A DNA stretch of 64,000 nucleotides from Gilvimarinus sp. 2_MG-2023 (GCF_030547685.1 NZ_JAUOQM010000012.1:1-64000); one strand, 5' to 3'. Counted from the first letter of the stretch, positions 38,473 to 51,610 are shown. Translations and numbers: made by a program. The notes: a model not told the origin generated them from the letters alone.

Positions 38473-39225
38473 GTGCAGATTAGTCCCGGCCTATACCGCC
38501 ATTATAAAGGCGGTGAATATTTTGTTTACCGCATTGCCACCCACAGTGAGACGAATGAGAGCTTAGTTGTTTATCGCTGCTTGTATGGAGACTTCTCTTG
38601 GTGGGTGCGCCCACTTACGATGTTTACCGAGTCGGTTACGCTTGAAGCTGGCCAGCAGCCGCGTTTTGCTTTTGTCTGCCCGATGAGTGTGAACGAGGCC
38701 GAGCGCCGTGCCTCAGGTGAAAGCCTTGAAGTACAGGCGTCGGCGGAGGATGCGCGCTTTATGGCGGAGGCCATCAAGCTTGCCGAACGCGCCTCGGATA
38801 ACGACGAAGTGCCCGTGGGAGCGGTGGTGGTTCAAGATGGCCAAATTGTCGGGCGCGGGTATAACCGGCCTATTGGCGGTTGCGATCCGACCGCCCACGC
38901 CGAAATGATGGCGCTGCGCGAGGCGGCCCGTCATCTGCAAAATTATCGCCTCAATGATTGCACTTTATACGTCACTTTAGAGCCCTGCACCATGTGTGTG
39001 GGCGCGATGGTGCACTCACGTATTGGCCGGCTTGTATTCGGTGCCAATGAACCTAAAGCCGGTGTGGTACAAAGCCAGGCGCAATTGTTGGAGGCGCCGC
39101 ACTTTAATCATCAGATTTGTGTCACCCCAGGGGTAGAACGCGCGGCTTGCCAGGCTCAGTTGCAAGGCTTTTTTAAACGCCGCCGAGCTGAAAAAAAGCG
39201 CGACGGCGCAGATAAACTCGATTAA
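38473..39225 (+). CDS. tadA: DUF1653-TadA fusion: tRNA-specific adenosine deaminase
   Basis: The 250-residue protein joins two domains that are usually separate. Residues 2-70 are a DUF1653 domain (GLYRHYKGGEYFVYRIATHS, VVYRCLYGDFSWWVRPL). Residues from about 88 form TadA, which deaminates A34 to inosine in tRNA-Arg(ACG). The zinc site is complete: HAE with the catalytic Glu and PCTMC. The frame runs through both without a break, starting at GTG 38473. Its last four bases overlap the end of the convergent 147-residue gene. Confidence 0.9.
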   Translation: MQISPGLYRHYKGGEYFVYRIATHSETNESLVVYRCLYGDFSWWVRPLTMFTESVTLEAGQQPRFAFVCPMSVNEAERRASGESLEVQASAEDARFMAEAIKLAERASDNDEVPVGAVVVQDGQIVGRGYNRPIGGCDPTAHAEMMALREAARHLQNYRLNDCTLYVTLEPCTMCVGAMVHSRIGRLVFGANEPKAGVVQSQAQLLEAPHFNHQICVTPGVERAACQAQLQGFFKRRRAEKKRDGADKLD

Positions 39226-39665
39226 AGGTTCGGGCTAATACTTTCTTGATGCGGCTCCCCCACATCATTAATAGGGGCAGCACCTATACGGCTGATCGTA
39301 CGCGCCGGGGGCACACCCACCGGGTTACAGTTTTTGAGCGTCACCCGGCCTTGCAAGACATTACCTTTGGAGTATTCCGAAAAGTGGCAGGTATTGGTTT
39401 TGGGGTCGTAGTTTTCCACCCATAAATGGTCGTCTTTCCAGGTGGTGGCGATATGCTGCTGGCCATCGGGCACTTTAATCGTCATCACTCCGCCGTAACG
39501 CTTTACAAAGAGTTGTTCAAAGTGAAAATAATAGGCGGCCCAGCCACCGATAAAAATCACAAGTGCACCAATAATCGCGCTGCGCCAGAAGTTGTTTTTG
39601 CCCAGAAAAATAAGTACCAGCATCGCTAAAGTAATCACGACACCCCAGTAGAGGTAGGTAACCAT
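39222..39665 (-). CDS. Hypothetical membrane protein
   Basis: The 147-residue protein has two N-terminal membrane segments (about 4-21 and 27-46) and a soluble C-terminal part of about 95 residues that is probably periplasmic or cytosolic and contains two Cys (TNTCHF, KNCNPV). I do not recognise the family. It lies 61 bases after mltF on the same strand. Confidence 0.65.
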   Translation of the reverse strand: MVTYLYWGVVITLAMLVLIFLGKNNFWRSAIIGALVIFIGGWAAYYFHFEQLFVKRYGGVMTIKVPDGQQHIATTWKDDHLWVENYDPKTNTCHFSEYSKGNVLQGRVTLKNCNPVGVPPARTISRIGAAPINDVGEPHQESISPNL

Positions 39666-39726
39666 AGGTAGATCCTTTGCAAAAGAATGAGTGTTGCGTG
39701 CGAGCCTAGAGGTTGTCGGTTTGGTT

Positions 39727-41262
39727 TTACAAAACGGACATAGGCATTAAAGCGGAATCATCAGGTTCTTCCGGCAACTCGGGGGTGTCTATATTATCGG
39801 AACCTGCGGCCATGGCTAGGCGACGCTGTTCTTGTTGGTCGTGCCAGGCAATGATGTCGCGATATTTGAAAATATTATTAGCGTACTTTACAGGTTCCCA
39901 GCCCCGGGCGTAACCATATTTTAGGCCGCTGTAATATTTGCGTTTGGCCAGTTTGGGCAGGTGCTTTTGTACATCTTCCCATAGGTCAGGGTTGTCCCCC
40001 AGGTGCTGAGTAAGGCGACGGGCATCTTCTAAATGGCCCATACCTACGTTGTAAGCGGCTAGTGCCAGCAATGTGCGATCAGGCTCACTGATACGGGCGG
40101 GAATGCGCTCGTAAAGTGATTTTAAATAACGGGCACCGCCGCGAATACTCTGCTCTGGGTCAAGTCGGTTTTTAATTCCCAGCTCGCGCGCTGTAGTCAG
40201 AGTCAGCATCATTAAACCGCGCACCCCGGTGTGCGAACGAGCTGATGGGTCCCAGTGGGATTCTTGATAGCTCATGGCCGCCAGCAATTGCCAGCTTAGC
40301 CCAGTTTCTTCAGCCACTGCCTGCATGGTGTCTTGCCACTGCGGCAGGCGACTTTCCAAACGATGGGTAAAGAGTAAGGCGCCACTGGTGCTGACCCGAT
40401 CGGTGGTGTCAAAGTATTCATAAGCAAGTGCTTCGAGTTGGTCGTTCTCCTCCAGCATTTGCAAATAAGCTTGAGCTTGGTCGAGCAGTGAGCGATCCGC
40501 TTGGCGAGTAAAAGCCCACCCCAGTTGCTCTGCCTCGCCGAGTTCAAAAGCTAGCTGTGCTTTGGGAAAAGTCTGGGCATTAATAGCGTAGGCGTTAGAG
40601 TCGACAATGGCGTAATCGATTTCACCCCGGTGCACCATCTCCAATAAGTCGATCATCTCCAGGCTGCTTTGCTCGCGCCAACTAAGCTCGGGATATTCTG
40701 CCTGTAGCTCGCGCAGTCGCTCCACATGGGAGGAGCCTCCGATCACCAATAAGTCGCCATCTAAATCGGCGATGGATTTAGGTTTGGGAGCTCCACGGCG
40801 GTAGATCAATTGTTGTGTGACTTCGAGGTAGGGCTGGGTAAATAGCACTTTGCGAGCGCGTTGAGGGGTAATGCTGAGCCCGGCGGCGGCTAAATTCGCT
40901 TGGCCGGCTTCTATACGGCGCAACATGTTGGCGAGGCTCGCCTCGTCGAGGAGCTCGAGCTCAACGCCAAGGTAGTCCGCAAAGCCTTGCAGCAACGCGT
41001 ACTCAAAGCCGGTTTTACCGTGAGGCCCCTCGTAATAAGTGGTGGGTCCATTGCGCGATAGTACCTTGAGCGTACCGGTCTGTAATACTTGCTCCAGCAC
41101 TGTGGGCGGGCGACTGGCGCCAAGCATGGAGCAAAGCATGATCAGTAGAGTGCTAAATAAAAGCCGACGCGCTCTTATGCGCGCGGGGTTAAGCCGCGCG
41201 GGAAGAGTATCAATATAATGTCTGACGGCAGCTAACAGCATGCAAAACAGCCTTCCGGGCAT
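39727..41262 (-). CDS. mltF: Membrane-bound lytic murein transglycosylase F
   Basis: MltF cleaves peptidoglycan glycan strands in the periplasm. The 511-residue product has a hydrophobic N-terminal segment (LLFSTLLIMLCSML), a solute-binding SBP_bac_3-like domain (about 60-290) and a C-terminal SLT domain (about 300-460) with catalytic Glu in SYQESHWDP and the GVRGLMMLT motif. The true start may be the second Met (about 41241) rather than 41262, since the first 30 residues are poorly typical. Divergent from purL. Confidence 0.92.
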   Translation of the reverse strand: MPGRLFCMLLAAVRHYIDTLPARLNPARIRARRLLFSTLLIMLCSMLGASRPPTVLEQVLQTGTLKVLSRNGPTTYYEGPHGKTGFEYALLQGFADYLGVELELLDEASLANMLRRIEAGQANLAAAGLSITPQRARKVLFTQPYLEVTQQLIYRRGAPKPKSIADLDGDLLVIGGSSHVERLRELQAEYPELSWREQSSLEMIDLLEMVHRGEIDYAIVDSNAYAINAQTFPKAQLAFELGEAEQLGWAFTRQADRSLLDQAQAYLQMLEENDQLEALAYEYFDTTDRVSTSGALLFTHRLESRLPQWQDTMQAVAEETGLSWQLLAAMSYQESHWDPSARSHTGVRGLMMLTLTTARELGIKNRLDPEQSIRGGARYLKSLYERIPARISEPDRTLLALAAYNVGMGHLEDARRLTQHLGDNPDLWEDVQKHLPKLAKRKYYSGLKYGYARGWEPVKYANNIFKYRDIIAWHDQQEQRRLAMAAGSDNIDTPELPEEPDDSALMPMSVL

Positions 41263-41700
41263 TACCGGCCAAGTGATCAGGGCTCTGACAACGTCAGAAC
41301 CATATCATTCCAAGGTAATAATGCGCTTAGTGTGCAAAATTTGCGCAATTCTACCCATTATGAGTGTGATGTACCAGCTTGAATCGGGCTCACTTTTCTA
41401 GTAGGGCTGTTTAAATTTTAGTCGAAAGTAGCGTCTGCGTCTTAAATCAAATGGCAGTAAGCAACTCCATATTAAACAGGTTTTGGTTATGGCAGGCCTG
41501 ATCGCGCTGGTAAGAGGGAAAAAGGTTAGGTATTTAATGGGGGAAAGCTGCCAATGTTGATCAATTCAAGTACAATGTCGGCCCTCTCAAGGCTGCCCCC
41601 CAGCTTGAGCCGACAACGGACTGACGTTGGCAACGGATGTTAATTAGGGCAGCACTATGTGTACACAACACCACCTGCAAGCTTGAGGTTGCTACTCACT
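41263..41700. other. Intergenic region between mltF and purL
   Basis: The 438-base region between the divergent genes holds a small palindrome, TCTGACAACGTCAGA (41284-41298), close to the mltF start, and a possible -10 box TACAAT (41571-41576) upstream of purL. No gene is supported; an in-frame GTG near 41660 extends purL by 14 codons but the extension is not conserved. Confidence 0.4.
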
Positions 41701-44700
41701 ATGCAAATACTGCCCGGTGCACCCGCACTTTCACCTTTTCGTACTCAAAAATTGCTCACCAGCCTGCAAAGCGTTGCGCCCGGTGTGACAGGCGTTGCCG
41801 CTGAGTTTACCCATTTTGCCGATTTGGCAGCCCCGCTCAGCGATACCGAGCTAGAGGTGCTGGGTCAACTGTTAGCTTACGGCCCGCGTATGGATGAGGT
41901 GTCCCACAGCGGTGAATTATTCTTAGTAGTGCCGCGCTTCGGCACGATTTCGCCTTGGTCATCCAAAGCCACCGATATTGCCCATAACAGCGGCTTGATG
42001 AGCGTTAATCGCCTCGAGCGCGGTGTCAGTTATCACCTGCAGGGCAGCATTGAAAGTTCACAGCGAGCTGCGGTGATTGCATTGCTGCACGACCGAATGG
42101 TCGAGACGGTGCTGACCGACTCGGCACTGGCCAGCGGCTTGTTCGATCACGCAGAGCCTGCCGAGCAAACTCGGGTGGATATCTTGGCGGGCGGTCGCGA
42201 TGCGCTTGCCGCTGCCAACCGCGAGCTGGGCTTAGCCTTAGCCGATGATGAAATTGACTATCTGGTGGAAAACTTCCAAAAGCTGGGGCGCAACCCCGTG
42301 GATGTGGAGCTGATGATGTTTGCTCAGGCCAACTCTGAGCACTGTCGGCATAAAATCTTTAATGCCAGCTGGACCTTGGATGGCGAAGAGCAGCCGCGCA
42401 GCTTGTTTAAAATGATCAAAAATACCTTTGAGTGCGGTGGCGAAGGCGTTGTGTCGGCTTATGCCGATAACGCGGCGGTGGTTACCGGACCCGAAGCGGG
42501 GCGCTTTTACCCCGACCCCGACAGCGGTGAATACCGTTACAGCACAGAAAATATCAACTTGTTGATGAAGGTAGAGACCCACAATCACCCCACAGCCATT
42601 TCTCCTTTTGCCGGCGCCGGTACCGGTGCCGGTGGTGAGATTCGCGATGAAGGTGCGGTGGGACGCGGTTCTAAGCCAAAGGTAGGTCTTAATGGGTTTA
42701 CCGTCTCTAACCTTAATATCCCTTCATTTATTCAGCCCTGGGAGCAGGATTACGGCAAACCGGACCGCATTGTCAGTGCGCTGGATATTATGCTTGAAGG
42801 CCCCATTGGCGGCGCCGCATTTAACAATGAATTTGGTCGCCCCAATATCTGCGGTTACTTCCGCACCTTTGAAGAAGATTATGACGGCGAGCGCCGCGGC
42901 TATCATAAGCCGATTATGCTGGCCGGTGGTTACGGCAATATTCGCAGTGAGCACGTAGACAAACCCCCATTTGAGCCCGGCTGCAAGCTGGTCGTGTTGG
43001 GCGGCCCGGCCATGTTGATTGGTTTGGGCGGCGGCGCCGCCTCGTCCATGGACTCGGGCAGCTCGTCAGAGGACCTGGATTTCGCCTCGGTGCAACGCCA
43101 GAACCCGGAAATCGAGCGTCGCAGTCAGGAAGTTATCGACCGCTGTTGGCAGCTGGGTGAACAAAACCCCATTGCCTTTATTCACGATGTGGGTGCCGGT
43201 GGTTTGTCCAACGCCTTCCCAGAGCTGGTCAAAGACGGTGGTTGCGGTGGTCGATTTGAGCTGCGCGACGTACCTAACGATGAGCCGAGCATGAGCCCGC
43301 TGGCGATTTGGTGTAACGAGTCGCAAGAGCGCTATGTGTTGGCGATTGCCCCTGAGAACTTAGCCCGCTTCGAGGCCATGTGCGCCCGCGAGCGCGCGCC
43401 TTATGCGGTGGTAGGTGAAAGCACCAGCGAGCAACATCTACTGGTCAACGACAAACACTTCGACGCCAAGCCGGTCGATTTGCCGATGTCACTGCTGTTC
43501 GGCAAGCCACCTAAGATGCACCGCGAGGCCGAGCGTTACAATCCGGCCACCGAAGCGTTTAATACCGCCGATATCAATATTAATGATGCGGCCGAGCGTG
43601 TACTGAAACATCCGACAGTGGCAAGCAAGAGCTTTTTGATCACCATCGGCGACCGCTCGGTTACCGGTCAAGTAGTGCGTGATCAAATGGTTGGTCCTTG
43701 GCAAATACCGGTAGCCGACTGCGCCATTACCACCGTGAGTTACGACACCAATCTCGGTGAGGCCATGAGTATCGGTGAGCGAACTCCCACCGCATTGCTC
43801 AATGCACCGGCATCAGGTCGCATGGCGATCGGTGAAGCGCTCACCAATATTGCCTGCGCTCCGATTGCGGATATTAAAGACATTAAACTGTCGGCCAACT
43901 GGATGTGTGCGGCCGGCCACAAAGGCGAAGATGAAAAGCTGTATCGCACGGTAGAAGCCGTGGGTATGGAGCTTTGTCCCGCTCTGGGTCTAACCATTCC
44001 GGTGGGCAAAGACTCCATGTCAATGCGCACCGCTTGGCAAGACGAGAGTACGGATAAAGCCGTGACGGCGCCTTTGTCGCTGATTATCTCGGCCTTTACC
44101 CCTGTGTCCGATGTGCGCAAAGCGGTGACGCCGCAGTTGCGCACCGATCAGGGTGAAACTGAACTGTTATTGATTGACTTGGGCGCCGGACAAAACCGTT
44201 TGGGCGGTTCAATACTGGCGCAAACCTACAATCAGCTGGGTGAAGATCCGGCCGATGTCGATGACGCCGAGCGATTAAAGGGCTTCTTTGAGGCGATGCA
44301 AAAAGCATTGGCGGACGAGCTAGTCATTGCCTACCATGACCGTTCCGATGGCGGCTTGTTGGCTACTCTGGCAGAGATGATGTTTGCCGGGCACTGTGGG
44401 CTCGATGCCAACCTCGATGGTTTGGGGGAATGCCCACTGGCAGCGTTGTTTAACGAAGAGCTGGGTGCAGTTCTGCAAGTGGCTAAGGCCAATACCGATA
44501 AGGTTAAAGCCCTGCTGGCCGATGCCGGATTGGCGCAGTGCACACATTCTATTGGCTCGTTAAACGACGATGATTGGCTGCGAATTGCCCACAATGGCGA
44601 ACAAGTTATTGATCAATCGCGGGTGATTTTGCAAAGCCTGTGGAGTGAAACCAGCTACCAACTGCAATCGCTGCGCGATAACCCAGACTGCGCGCGCCAA

Positions 44701-45573
44701 GAATTTGAAAGCATTATGGCGGCAGACCCGGGTTTATCGGCCAAGCTTACCTACGATATTAACCAAGATGTCGCCGCACCTTATATCAACACCGGTGAGC
44801 GCCCGCGCTTAGCCGTACTGCGCGAGCAGGGTGTGAATGGCCATGTGGAAATGGCAGCGGCTTTTGATCGCGCCGGTTTTAATGCAGTCGATGTGCACAT
44901 GAGCGACTTGTTGGCCGGTCGCGTTAGCTTAGAAACCTTTAAAGGGTTGGTCGCCTGTGGTGGCTTCTCCTACGGTGATGTTCTCGGCGCCGGTGAAGGC
45001 TGGGCCAAAACGGTACTGTTTAATAATCAGGTGCGCGATCAGTTCCAGCAGTTCTTCCACCGCGACGATACCTTCAGCTTGGGTGTTTGCAACGGTTGTC
45101 AGATGATGTCCAACCTCAAGGGGCTGATTCCCGGCGCCGACCACTGGCCGCGTTTTGTACGCAATTTGTCAGAACAATTTGAAGCGCGCGTATCACTGGT
45201 GAAAATCGAGCAGTCACCCTCGGTGTTGTTTAGCGGTATGGCCGGTTCCCACTTACCAGTGGCTGTTGCCCACGGTGAAGGTCGCGCTGAGTTTGCCGAT
45301 AATGCAGCCATGAGCGGGTGTGATACCAGCGGCAAAGTAGCCATGCGTTACCTGGACAACAGCCTGGCGGTCACCGAGCAATATCCGGCTAACCCTAACG
45401 GTTCGCCTTTGGGGATAACCAGTGTGACCAGCGACGATGGTCGCGCCACCATTATGATGCCGCACCCTGAGCGGGTCTTCCGTGCGGTGACCAACTCCTG
45501 GCGCCCAGACGACTGGCAAGAAGACGGCGCCTGGCTGCGTTTATTCCGCAACGCGCGGGTATTTGTCGATTAG
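41701..45573 (+). CDS. purL: Phosphoribosylformylglycinamidine synthase (large type)
   Basis: PurL makes FGAM from FGAR, glutamine and ATP in purine synthesis. The single 1290-residue chain is of the gammaproteobacterial large type: N-terminal domain, two ATP-binding halves and a C-terminal class I glutaminase (about 1035-1290) with catalytic Cys in LGVCNGCQM and the His-x-Glu of [10 protein letters not shown] chose ATG 41701 because conservation starts at [14 protein letters not shown]; the GTG some 14 codons upstream adds no typical residues. A strong terminator follows. Confidence 0.97.
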   Translation: MQILPGAPALSPFRTQKLLTSLQSVAPGVTGVAAEFTHFADLAAPLSDTELEVLGQLLAYGPRMDEVSHSGELFLVVPRFGTISPWSSKATDIAHNSGLMSVNRLERGVSYHLQGSIESSQRAAVIALLHDRMVETVLTDSALASGLFDHAEPAEQTRVDILAGGRDALAAANRELGLALADDEIDYLVENFQKLGRNPVDVELMMFAQANSEHCRHKIFNASWTLDGEEQPRSLFKMIKNTFECGGEGVVSAYADNAAVVTGPEAGRFYPDPDSGEYRYSTENINLLMKVETHNHPTAISPFAGAGTGAGGEIRDEGAVGRGSKPKVGLNGFTVSNLNIPSFIQPWEQDYGKPDRIVSALDIMLEGPIGGAAFNNEFGRPNICGYFRTFEEDYDGERRGYHKPIMLAGGYGNIRSEHVDKPPFEPGCKLVVLGGPAMLIGLGGGAASSMDSGSSSEDLDFASVQRQNPEIERRSQEVIDRCWQLGEQNPIAFIHDVGAGGLSNAFPELVKDGGCGGRFELRDVPNDEPSMSPLAIWCNESQERYVLAIAPENLARFEAMCARERAPYAVVGESTSEQHLLVNDKHFDAKPVDLPMSLLFGKPPKMHREAERYNPATEAFNTADININDAAERVLKHPTVASKSFLITIGDRSVTGQVVRDQMVGPWQIPVADCAITTVSYDTNLGEAMSIGERTPTALLNAPASGRMAIGEALTNIACAPIADIKDIKLSANWMCAAGHKGEDEKLYRTVEAVGMELCPALGLTIPVGKDSMSMRTAWQDESTDKAVTAPLSLIISAFTPVSDVRKAVTPQLRTDQGETELLLIDLGAGQNRLGGSILAQTYNQLGEDPADVDDAERLKGFFEAMQKALADELVIAYHDRSDGGLLATLAEMMFAGHCGLDANLDGLGECPLAALFNEELGAVLQVAKANTDKVKALLADAGLAQCTHSIGSLNDDDWLRIAHNGEQVIDQSRVILQSLWSETSYQLQSLRDNPDCARQEFESIMAADPGLSAKLTYDINQDVAAPYINTGERPRLAVLREQGVNGHVEMAAAFDRAGFNAVDVHMSDLLAGRVSLETFKGLVACGGFSYGDVLGAGEGWAKTVLFNNQVRDQFQQFFHRDDTFSLGVCNGCQMMSNLKGLIPGADHWPRFVRNLSEQFEARVSLVKIEQSPSVLFSGMAGSHLPVAVAHGEGRAEFADNAAMSGCDTSGKVAMRYLDNSLAVTEQYPANPNGSPLGITSVTSDDGRATIMMPHPERVFRAVTNSWRPDDWQEDGAWLRLFRNARVFVD

Positions 45574-45588
45574 TCGTGTCGCAAGCAT

Positions 45589-45620
45589 AAAAAAACGGGC
45601 CCAGGCGGCCCGTTTTTTTT
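45589..45620 (+). terminator. Intrinsic terminator after purL
   Basis: CGGGCC and GGCCCG form a stem over a five-base loop, with an A-run on the left and eight T on the right. Confidence 0.93.
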
Positions 45621-45768
45621 GGTCATATTTCCGCAGCTCTCAAGATTGCACTAATCTCTCCGGTTTTCTCTGAGTGGCCCCTCAGCCTGCAAATTTTCGC
45701 GCTTTTCGACTTAGCGCATCGCGCCTTCCTGAACCATACTGACTCTGATGGGCTTGGCCTTAATGGAT

Positions 45769-45783
45769 ATAGGTTCAGGCTAT
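45769..45783. promoter_or_regulatory. Candidate OxyR half-site upstream of katG
   Basis: The 15-base ATAGGTTCAGGCTAT fits the OxyR element ATAG-N7-CTAT. It lies 96 bases before the katG start and upstream of a possible -10 (TATAGT, 45829-45834). A second half-element at the canonical spacing is not visible, so the match is partial. Confidence 0.5.
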
Positions 45784-45845
45784 TAGGCTGGTTGGTAATT
45801 AAAATTTAATTAATGGCTGCCACAGTTTTATAGTTTATCCAATGA

Positions 45846-48095
<2,250 letters not shown>

Positions 48096-48117
48096 CAGTT
48101 TTTGGTCACAAAGAAGC

Positions 48118-48147
48118 AAAAAGAGCGCTCTTCTGAGCGCTTTTTTT
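48118..48147 (+). terminator. Intrinsic terminator after katG
   Basis: AGCGCTC and GAGCGCT form a seven-bp stem with the loop TTCT, followed by a T-run. Confidence 0.9.
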
Positions 48148-48262
48148 GTGCTTGAATATAAGTGTTTCTTTGCTGTTAACGTACAGCTCTATGGTGGGGT
48201 TTAGCCTTATGACAATGATTAACGCATAGGTGATTCGGGCAAAATAATCATATAATGTCGTT

Positions 48263-50947
48263 ATGACTGTAAACGCTATTGATAAACTGTTAAAGCCCAA
48301 CTCCGTCGCCGTTATTGGCGCCTCTAACCGTGCCAACCGCCCGGGTAATGCGGTGATGCGCAATTTGTTGCAGGCCGCTTTTGCCGGGCCGATTATGCCG
48401 GTCAACCCTAAATACAAAGCGGTTAACGGTGTCTTGGCCTATGCCGCTATTGCCGATTTGCCAGTGGTTCCCGATTTGGCGATTATCTGTACCCGGGCCG
48501 ACCGGGTGCCCGCCATTATCGATGAGCTGGGCGAGCTCGGCTGTCGCAATGCGGTGGTGATAGCGGCCGGGCTGGCCTCCCTCCCCAGCGACACTGACCT
48601 TGCCTGCGTGCAAGAGGTCATGCTCGAGCGGGCCCGCCACTGGCAAATGCGAATACTGGGCCCCAACAGTTTGGGCGTTATGGTGCCCGGCATAGGTTTA
48701 AATGCGAGCTATGCCCACACCGGAGCCGAGGTTGGCAAAATTGCCTTTGTCAGCCAGTCCTCGGCGGTGTGTACAACGATTCTGGATTGGGCACAAAAGC
48801 GCAATATTGGTTTTTCTCATTTTATCGCTCTGGGTGATGCGGCGGATATCGACTTTGCTGAACTGATTGACTATCTCGGGTTGGATGGCAAAACCTCGGC
48901 TATCTTGCTCTATGTTGAAAATATACAAAGCGGCCGGCTATTTATGTCTGCCGCCCGCGCGGCGTCCACCAATAAACCTTTGCTTGTGATTAAAACCGGG
49001 CACTCGCTCGAGAGCCTAGAGTCGACGGTGAATTTGACTCGCGAACAAATTGGGGCCGACGCCGTTTACGATGCGGCTTTCAAACGCGCCGGTATGTTGC
49101 GGGTGGGCGAGCTGCGCGAGTTATTTGCCGCGGTGGAAACTTTGGCCCACGGCAAACCCATTCGCGGTGAACGCTTAACCGTGCTCACCAACGGCGTAGG
49201 CCCGGCATTAATGGCTGTCGATACCTTGCTTAGCAACGGCGGGCGGCTGGCACAATTAGGTGAAGCGACCATTGCGCGTTTACAAGACGTGGTGCCTTTG
49301 GGAGGGCACAGTGTTAACCCGATTAATTTATTGGGCGACGCTGCGCCAGAGCTGTATCAAGATGCGCTGGACGTATTGCTAGAGGCGCCGGAGGTGGAAA
49401 ATATTTTGGTTTTGCACTGTCCGTCGGCACTGGTTAGTGGCGAAACCTACGCCAGCAAAGTCATTCAAACGATTAAACGCAAAACCAAAAAAGTCCCCAA
49501 TGTGTTGGTGGCGTGGATGGGCGAAAGCGCATCGGTGTCGGCGCGCGAGCGCTTCTCAAAAGCGGGTATTGCCTCATTTCGCACGCCCGAGGGTGCCGTG
49601 GGGGCATTTATGCATATGGTGCAATACCGTCGCAATCAGAAGTTGTTGATGGAAACGCCCGACTCCATCCCCGCCGACTTACAATACGATACCCTTGCGG
49701 CGCGCACGCTGGTTGCCAAAGTCTATCAAAGTGGTAGTAAGCAGTTATCACCCGAAGACTCGGTAGCACTGCTTGAGGCTTACGGTGTGCACACCGTACC
49801 GACCTCTACCGCCCATCGGGTAGAAGACCTGGCCGCCCAGGCGGAAATGCTCGGCTTTCCGGTCGCACTAAAAATCATTTCGCCCGATATTATTCACAAG
49901 TCCGATGTGGGGGGCGTGGTGCTCAATCTGCACTCGGGCGAGGAGGTCGAGCGCACGGCGGCCAATATGCTGGAGCGAGTCGCGGCGACCTTACCCAACG
50001 CCAAGGTCGAAGGGTTTACCCTACAGCATATGGCGCGCCGCGCCGGTGCGCACGAAATTCGAATTGCGGTAAAAAATGACCCGGTATTTGGCCCGGTAAT
50101 TTTACTGGGCGAAGGCGGCTCAGAACTGGATACCGAACGCCACAGCGTGGTGGCCCTACCGCCTCTGAACATGGCACTGTCGCGCTATTTGGTGATTCAG
50201 GCACTGGCCGAGGGCAAGTTGCGTGATACCAACTTACAGCAGCCGCTTGATCGCCACGCATTGAGTGTATTGCTCACTCAGGTTAATCAAATGGTGATTG
50301 ACCACCCCGAGATACACGAGCTGGATATAAATCCGGCACTGGCGGCGGGGGGCGAGATGACCGTGGTTGATATCAGTGTACGTTTAGGCGACCCCAGCGC
50401 ACGCAGCCTGGCCATTCGCCCTTACCCCAAACAGCTGGAAGAGTTGGTTACCCTTAAGTCGGGGCGTCAGGTTATTCTGCGCCCCATCCGGCCTGAAGAT
50501 GAAGCCACCCATAAAGAGTTTGACCGCAAGCTAACACCGGAGGATCGCTATAACCGCTATTTTGCCGAGCTGCCGAGCTTGGGGCATGAGCAATTGGCCC
50601 GCCAAACACAGATCGATTACGACCGGGAAATGGCGTTTATTGCCAGTGCAAAAAATACGCAGGGGGGCTTCGAAACCTTAGGCGTGGTTCGGGTACTTAT
50701 GGACCCGGACAATATCGAAGGTGAATTTGCGGTTATTGTGCGCTCCGATACCAAAGGGCAGGGGCTGGGTAAAATCCTTTTGCAGAAAATGCTGCATTAC
50801 TGCCGCGAATGTGGCGTTGCGCGTATTAGCGGTGAAACCATGCTGCAAAACCACGGCATGGCGGGCTTGGCGCGCTCATTGGGTTTTCAGGTGAAGCGCG
50901 ATATTGAAGAGGGCATCATCACTATGGGTTATGAGTTTGTTGATTAA
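48263..50947 (+). CDS. Acyl-CoA synthetase (NDP-forming)/GNAT fusion, Pat-type protein lysine acetyltransferase
   Basis: The 894-residue protein combines a CoA-binding domain (about 1-130, VAVIGASNRANRPGNAV), a succinyl-CoA ligase-like region, an ATP-grasp domain (about 480-700, FPVALKIISPDIIHKSDVGG) and a C-terminal GNAT domain (about 730-894). This architecture is that of PatZ/YfiQ, which acetylates and silences enzymes such as acetyl-CoA synthetase. The ligase part of E. coli PatZ has no ligase activity; whether this copy does is unknown. No transcriptional partner is adjacent. Confidence 0.9.
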   Translation: MTVNAIDKLLKPNSVAVIGASNRANRPGNAVMRNLLQAAFAGPIMPVNPKYKAVNGVLAYAAIADLPVVPDLAIICTRADRVPAIIDELGELGCRNAVVIAAGLASLPSDTDLACVQEVMLERARHWQMRILGPNSLGVMVPGIGLNASYAHTGAEVGKIAFVSQSSAVCTTILDWAQKRNIGFSHFIALGDAADIDFAELIDYLGLDGKTSAILLYVENIQSGRLFMSAARAASTNKPLLVIKTGHSLESLESTVNLTREQIGADAVYDAAFKRAGMLRVGELRELFAAVETLAHGKPIRGERLTVLTNGVGPALMAVDTLLSNGGRLAQLGEATIARLQDVVPLGGHSVNPINLLGDAAPELYQDALDVLLEAPEVENILVLHCPSALVSGETYASKVIQTIKRKTKKVPNVLVAWMGESASVSARERFSKAGIASFRTPEGAVGAFMHMVQYRRNQKLLMETPDSIPADLQYDTLAARTLVAKVYQSGSKQLSPEDSVALLEAYGVHTVPTSTAHRVEDLAAQAEMLGFPVALKIISPDIIHKSDVGGVVLNLHSGEEVERTAANMLERVAATLPNAKVEGFTLQHMARRAGAHEIRIAVKNDPVFGPVILLGEGGSELDTERHSVVALPPLNMALSRYLVIQALAEGKLRDTNLQQPLDRHALSVLLTQVNQMVIDHPEIHELDINPALAAGGEMTVVDISVRLGDPSARSLAIRPYPKQLEELVTLKSGRQVILRPIRPEDEATHKEFDRKLTPEDRYNRYFAELPSLGHEQLARQTQIDYDREMAFIASAKNTQGGFETLGVVRVLMDPDNIEGEFAVIVRSDTKGQGLGKILLQKMLHYCRECGVARISGETMLQNHGMAGLARSLGFQVKRDIEEGIITMGYEFVD

Positions 50948-51035
50948 TGGTTGCCACCCGCTTTCAGCTGCATTAATGCAATTATAATCGCTCTTAAAAA
51001 CACTCGTAATTTGCTTTATTTAAATTGGCTATCGA

Positions 51036-51368
51036 ATGATTGAAATCTTAAAGCAAGACCCAATAATCGTTACCTGCTTGCTAGTTACACTGGTGTTGGC
51101 TTGGTTTATCTTATTAATGCAAGCGCTCCTACACGAAGCTAAAGTTGCAATAATAGGAATCTTTGCCAGTGCTTTGTTAATGTTTAATATGAGCATGTCG
51201 GGTGTGGCTGCGGTTTATCTTTTTTGGCTGGCTTTGAGCATTAAACTGCTGTTTATCATTTTATTTGGACGCAAGCACTATCGTAAGCCTTACTTCTATC
51301 TGCCGGTATTGGTTATGTCTGCCGTACTGCTATTTGCTTTCATTGTTACAGCGATTTCTGTCGAATGA
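51036..51368 (+). CDS. Hypothetical membrane protein next to rof
   Basis: The 110-residue protein is mostly membrane-embedded, with about three or four hydrophobic segments (near 11-29, 36-75 and 85-107). The family is not recognised. Its stop overlaps the Rof-like gene (ATGA), so the two are coupled. Confidence 0.65.
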   Translation: MIEILKQDPIIVTCLLVTLVLAWFILLMQALLHEAKVAIIGIFASALLMFNMSMSGVAAVYLFWLALSIKLLFIILFGRKHYRKPYFYLPVLVMSAVLLFAFIVTAISVE

Positions 51369-51610
51369 TTTCCTGCGCTCAACACGATTTACTTGAGCTG
51401 GCTTGTATGCACAGTTATCGGCTGCAGCTGAGCTTAGTGAGTGGGGCTGTCATTGAGGGGGTGGCTTATAACACGGGTTACGATGAGCGTCGTCGGGAGT
51501 GTCTTGAGTTGCGATTAAAGAGTGGCGATAAGCAGGTTCCTCTGGAGGATATTGTCATCATTAAGGCGTTGTCCGATGGGGCAGCTTTTGCAGTGATTAG
51601 ATTTCTCTGA
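51365..51610 (+). CDS. rof: Rho-binding antiterminator, Rof/YaeO family
   Basis: The 81-residue protein matches Rof: opening MISCAQHDLLELACMHSYRL, central VIEGVAYNT and ECLELRLKSGDKQVPLEDI. Rof binds the transcription terminator Rho and blocks its RNA contact. The length is normal for the family. It is coupled to the upstream membrane-protein gene and lies immediately before the repeat block. Confidence 0.85.
   Translation: MISCAQHDLLELACMHSYRLQLSLVSGAVIEGVAYNTGYDERRRECLELRLKSGDKQVPLEDIVIIKALSDGAAFAVIRFL

Noticed and set aside
41284-41298. TCTGACAACGTCAGA palindrome near mltF as a fourth NagR site
   Set aside because: It shares TGACAACGT with the other sites but the right half is GTCAGA, not GTTGTC, so the half-site spacing is shorter.
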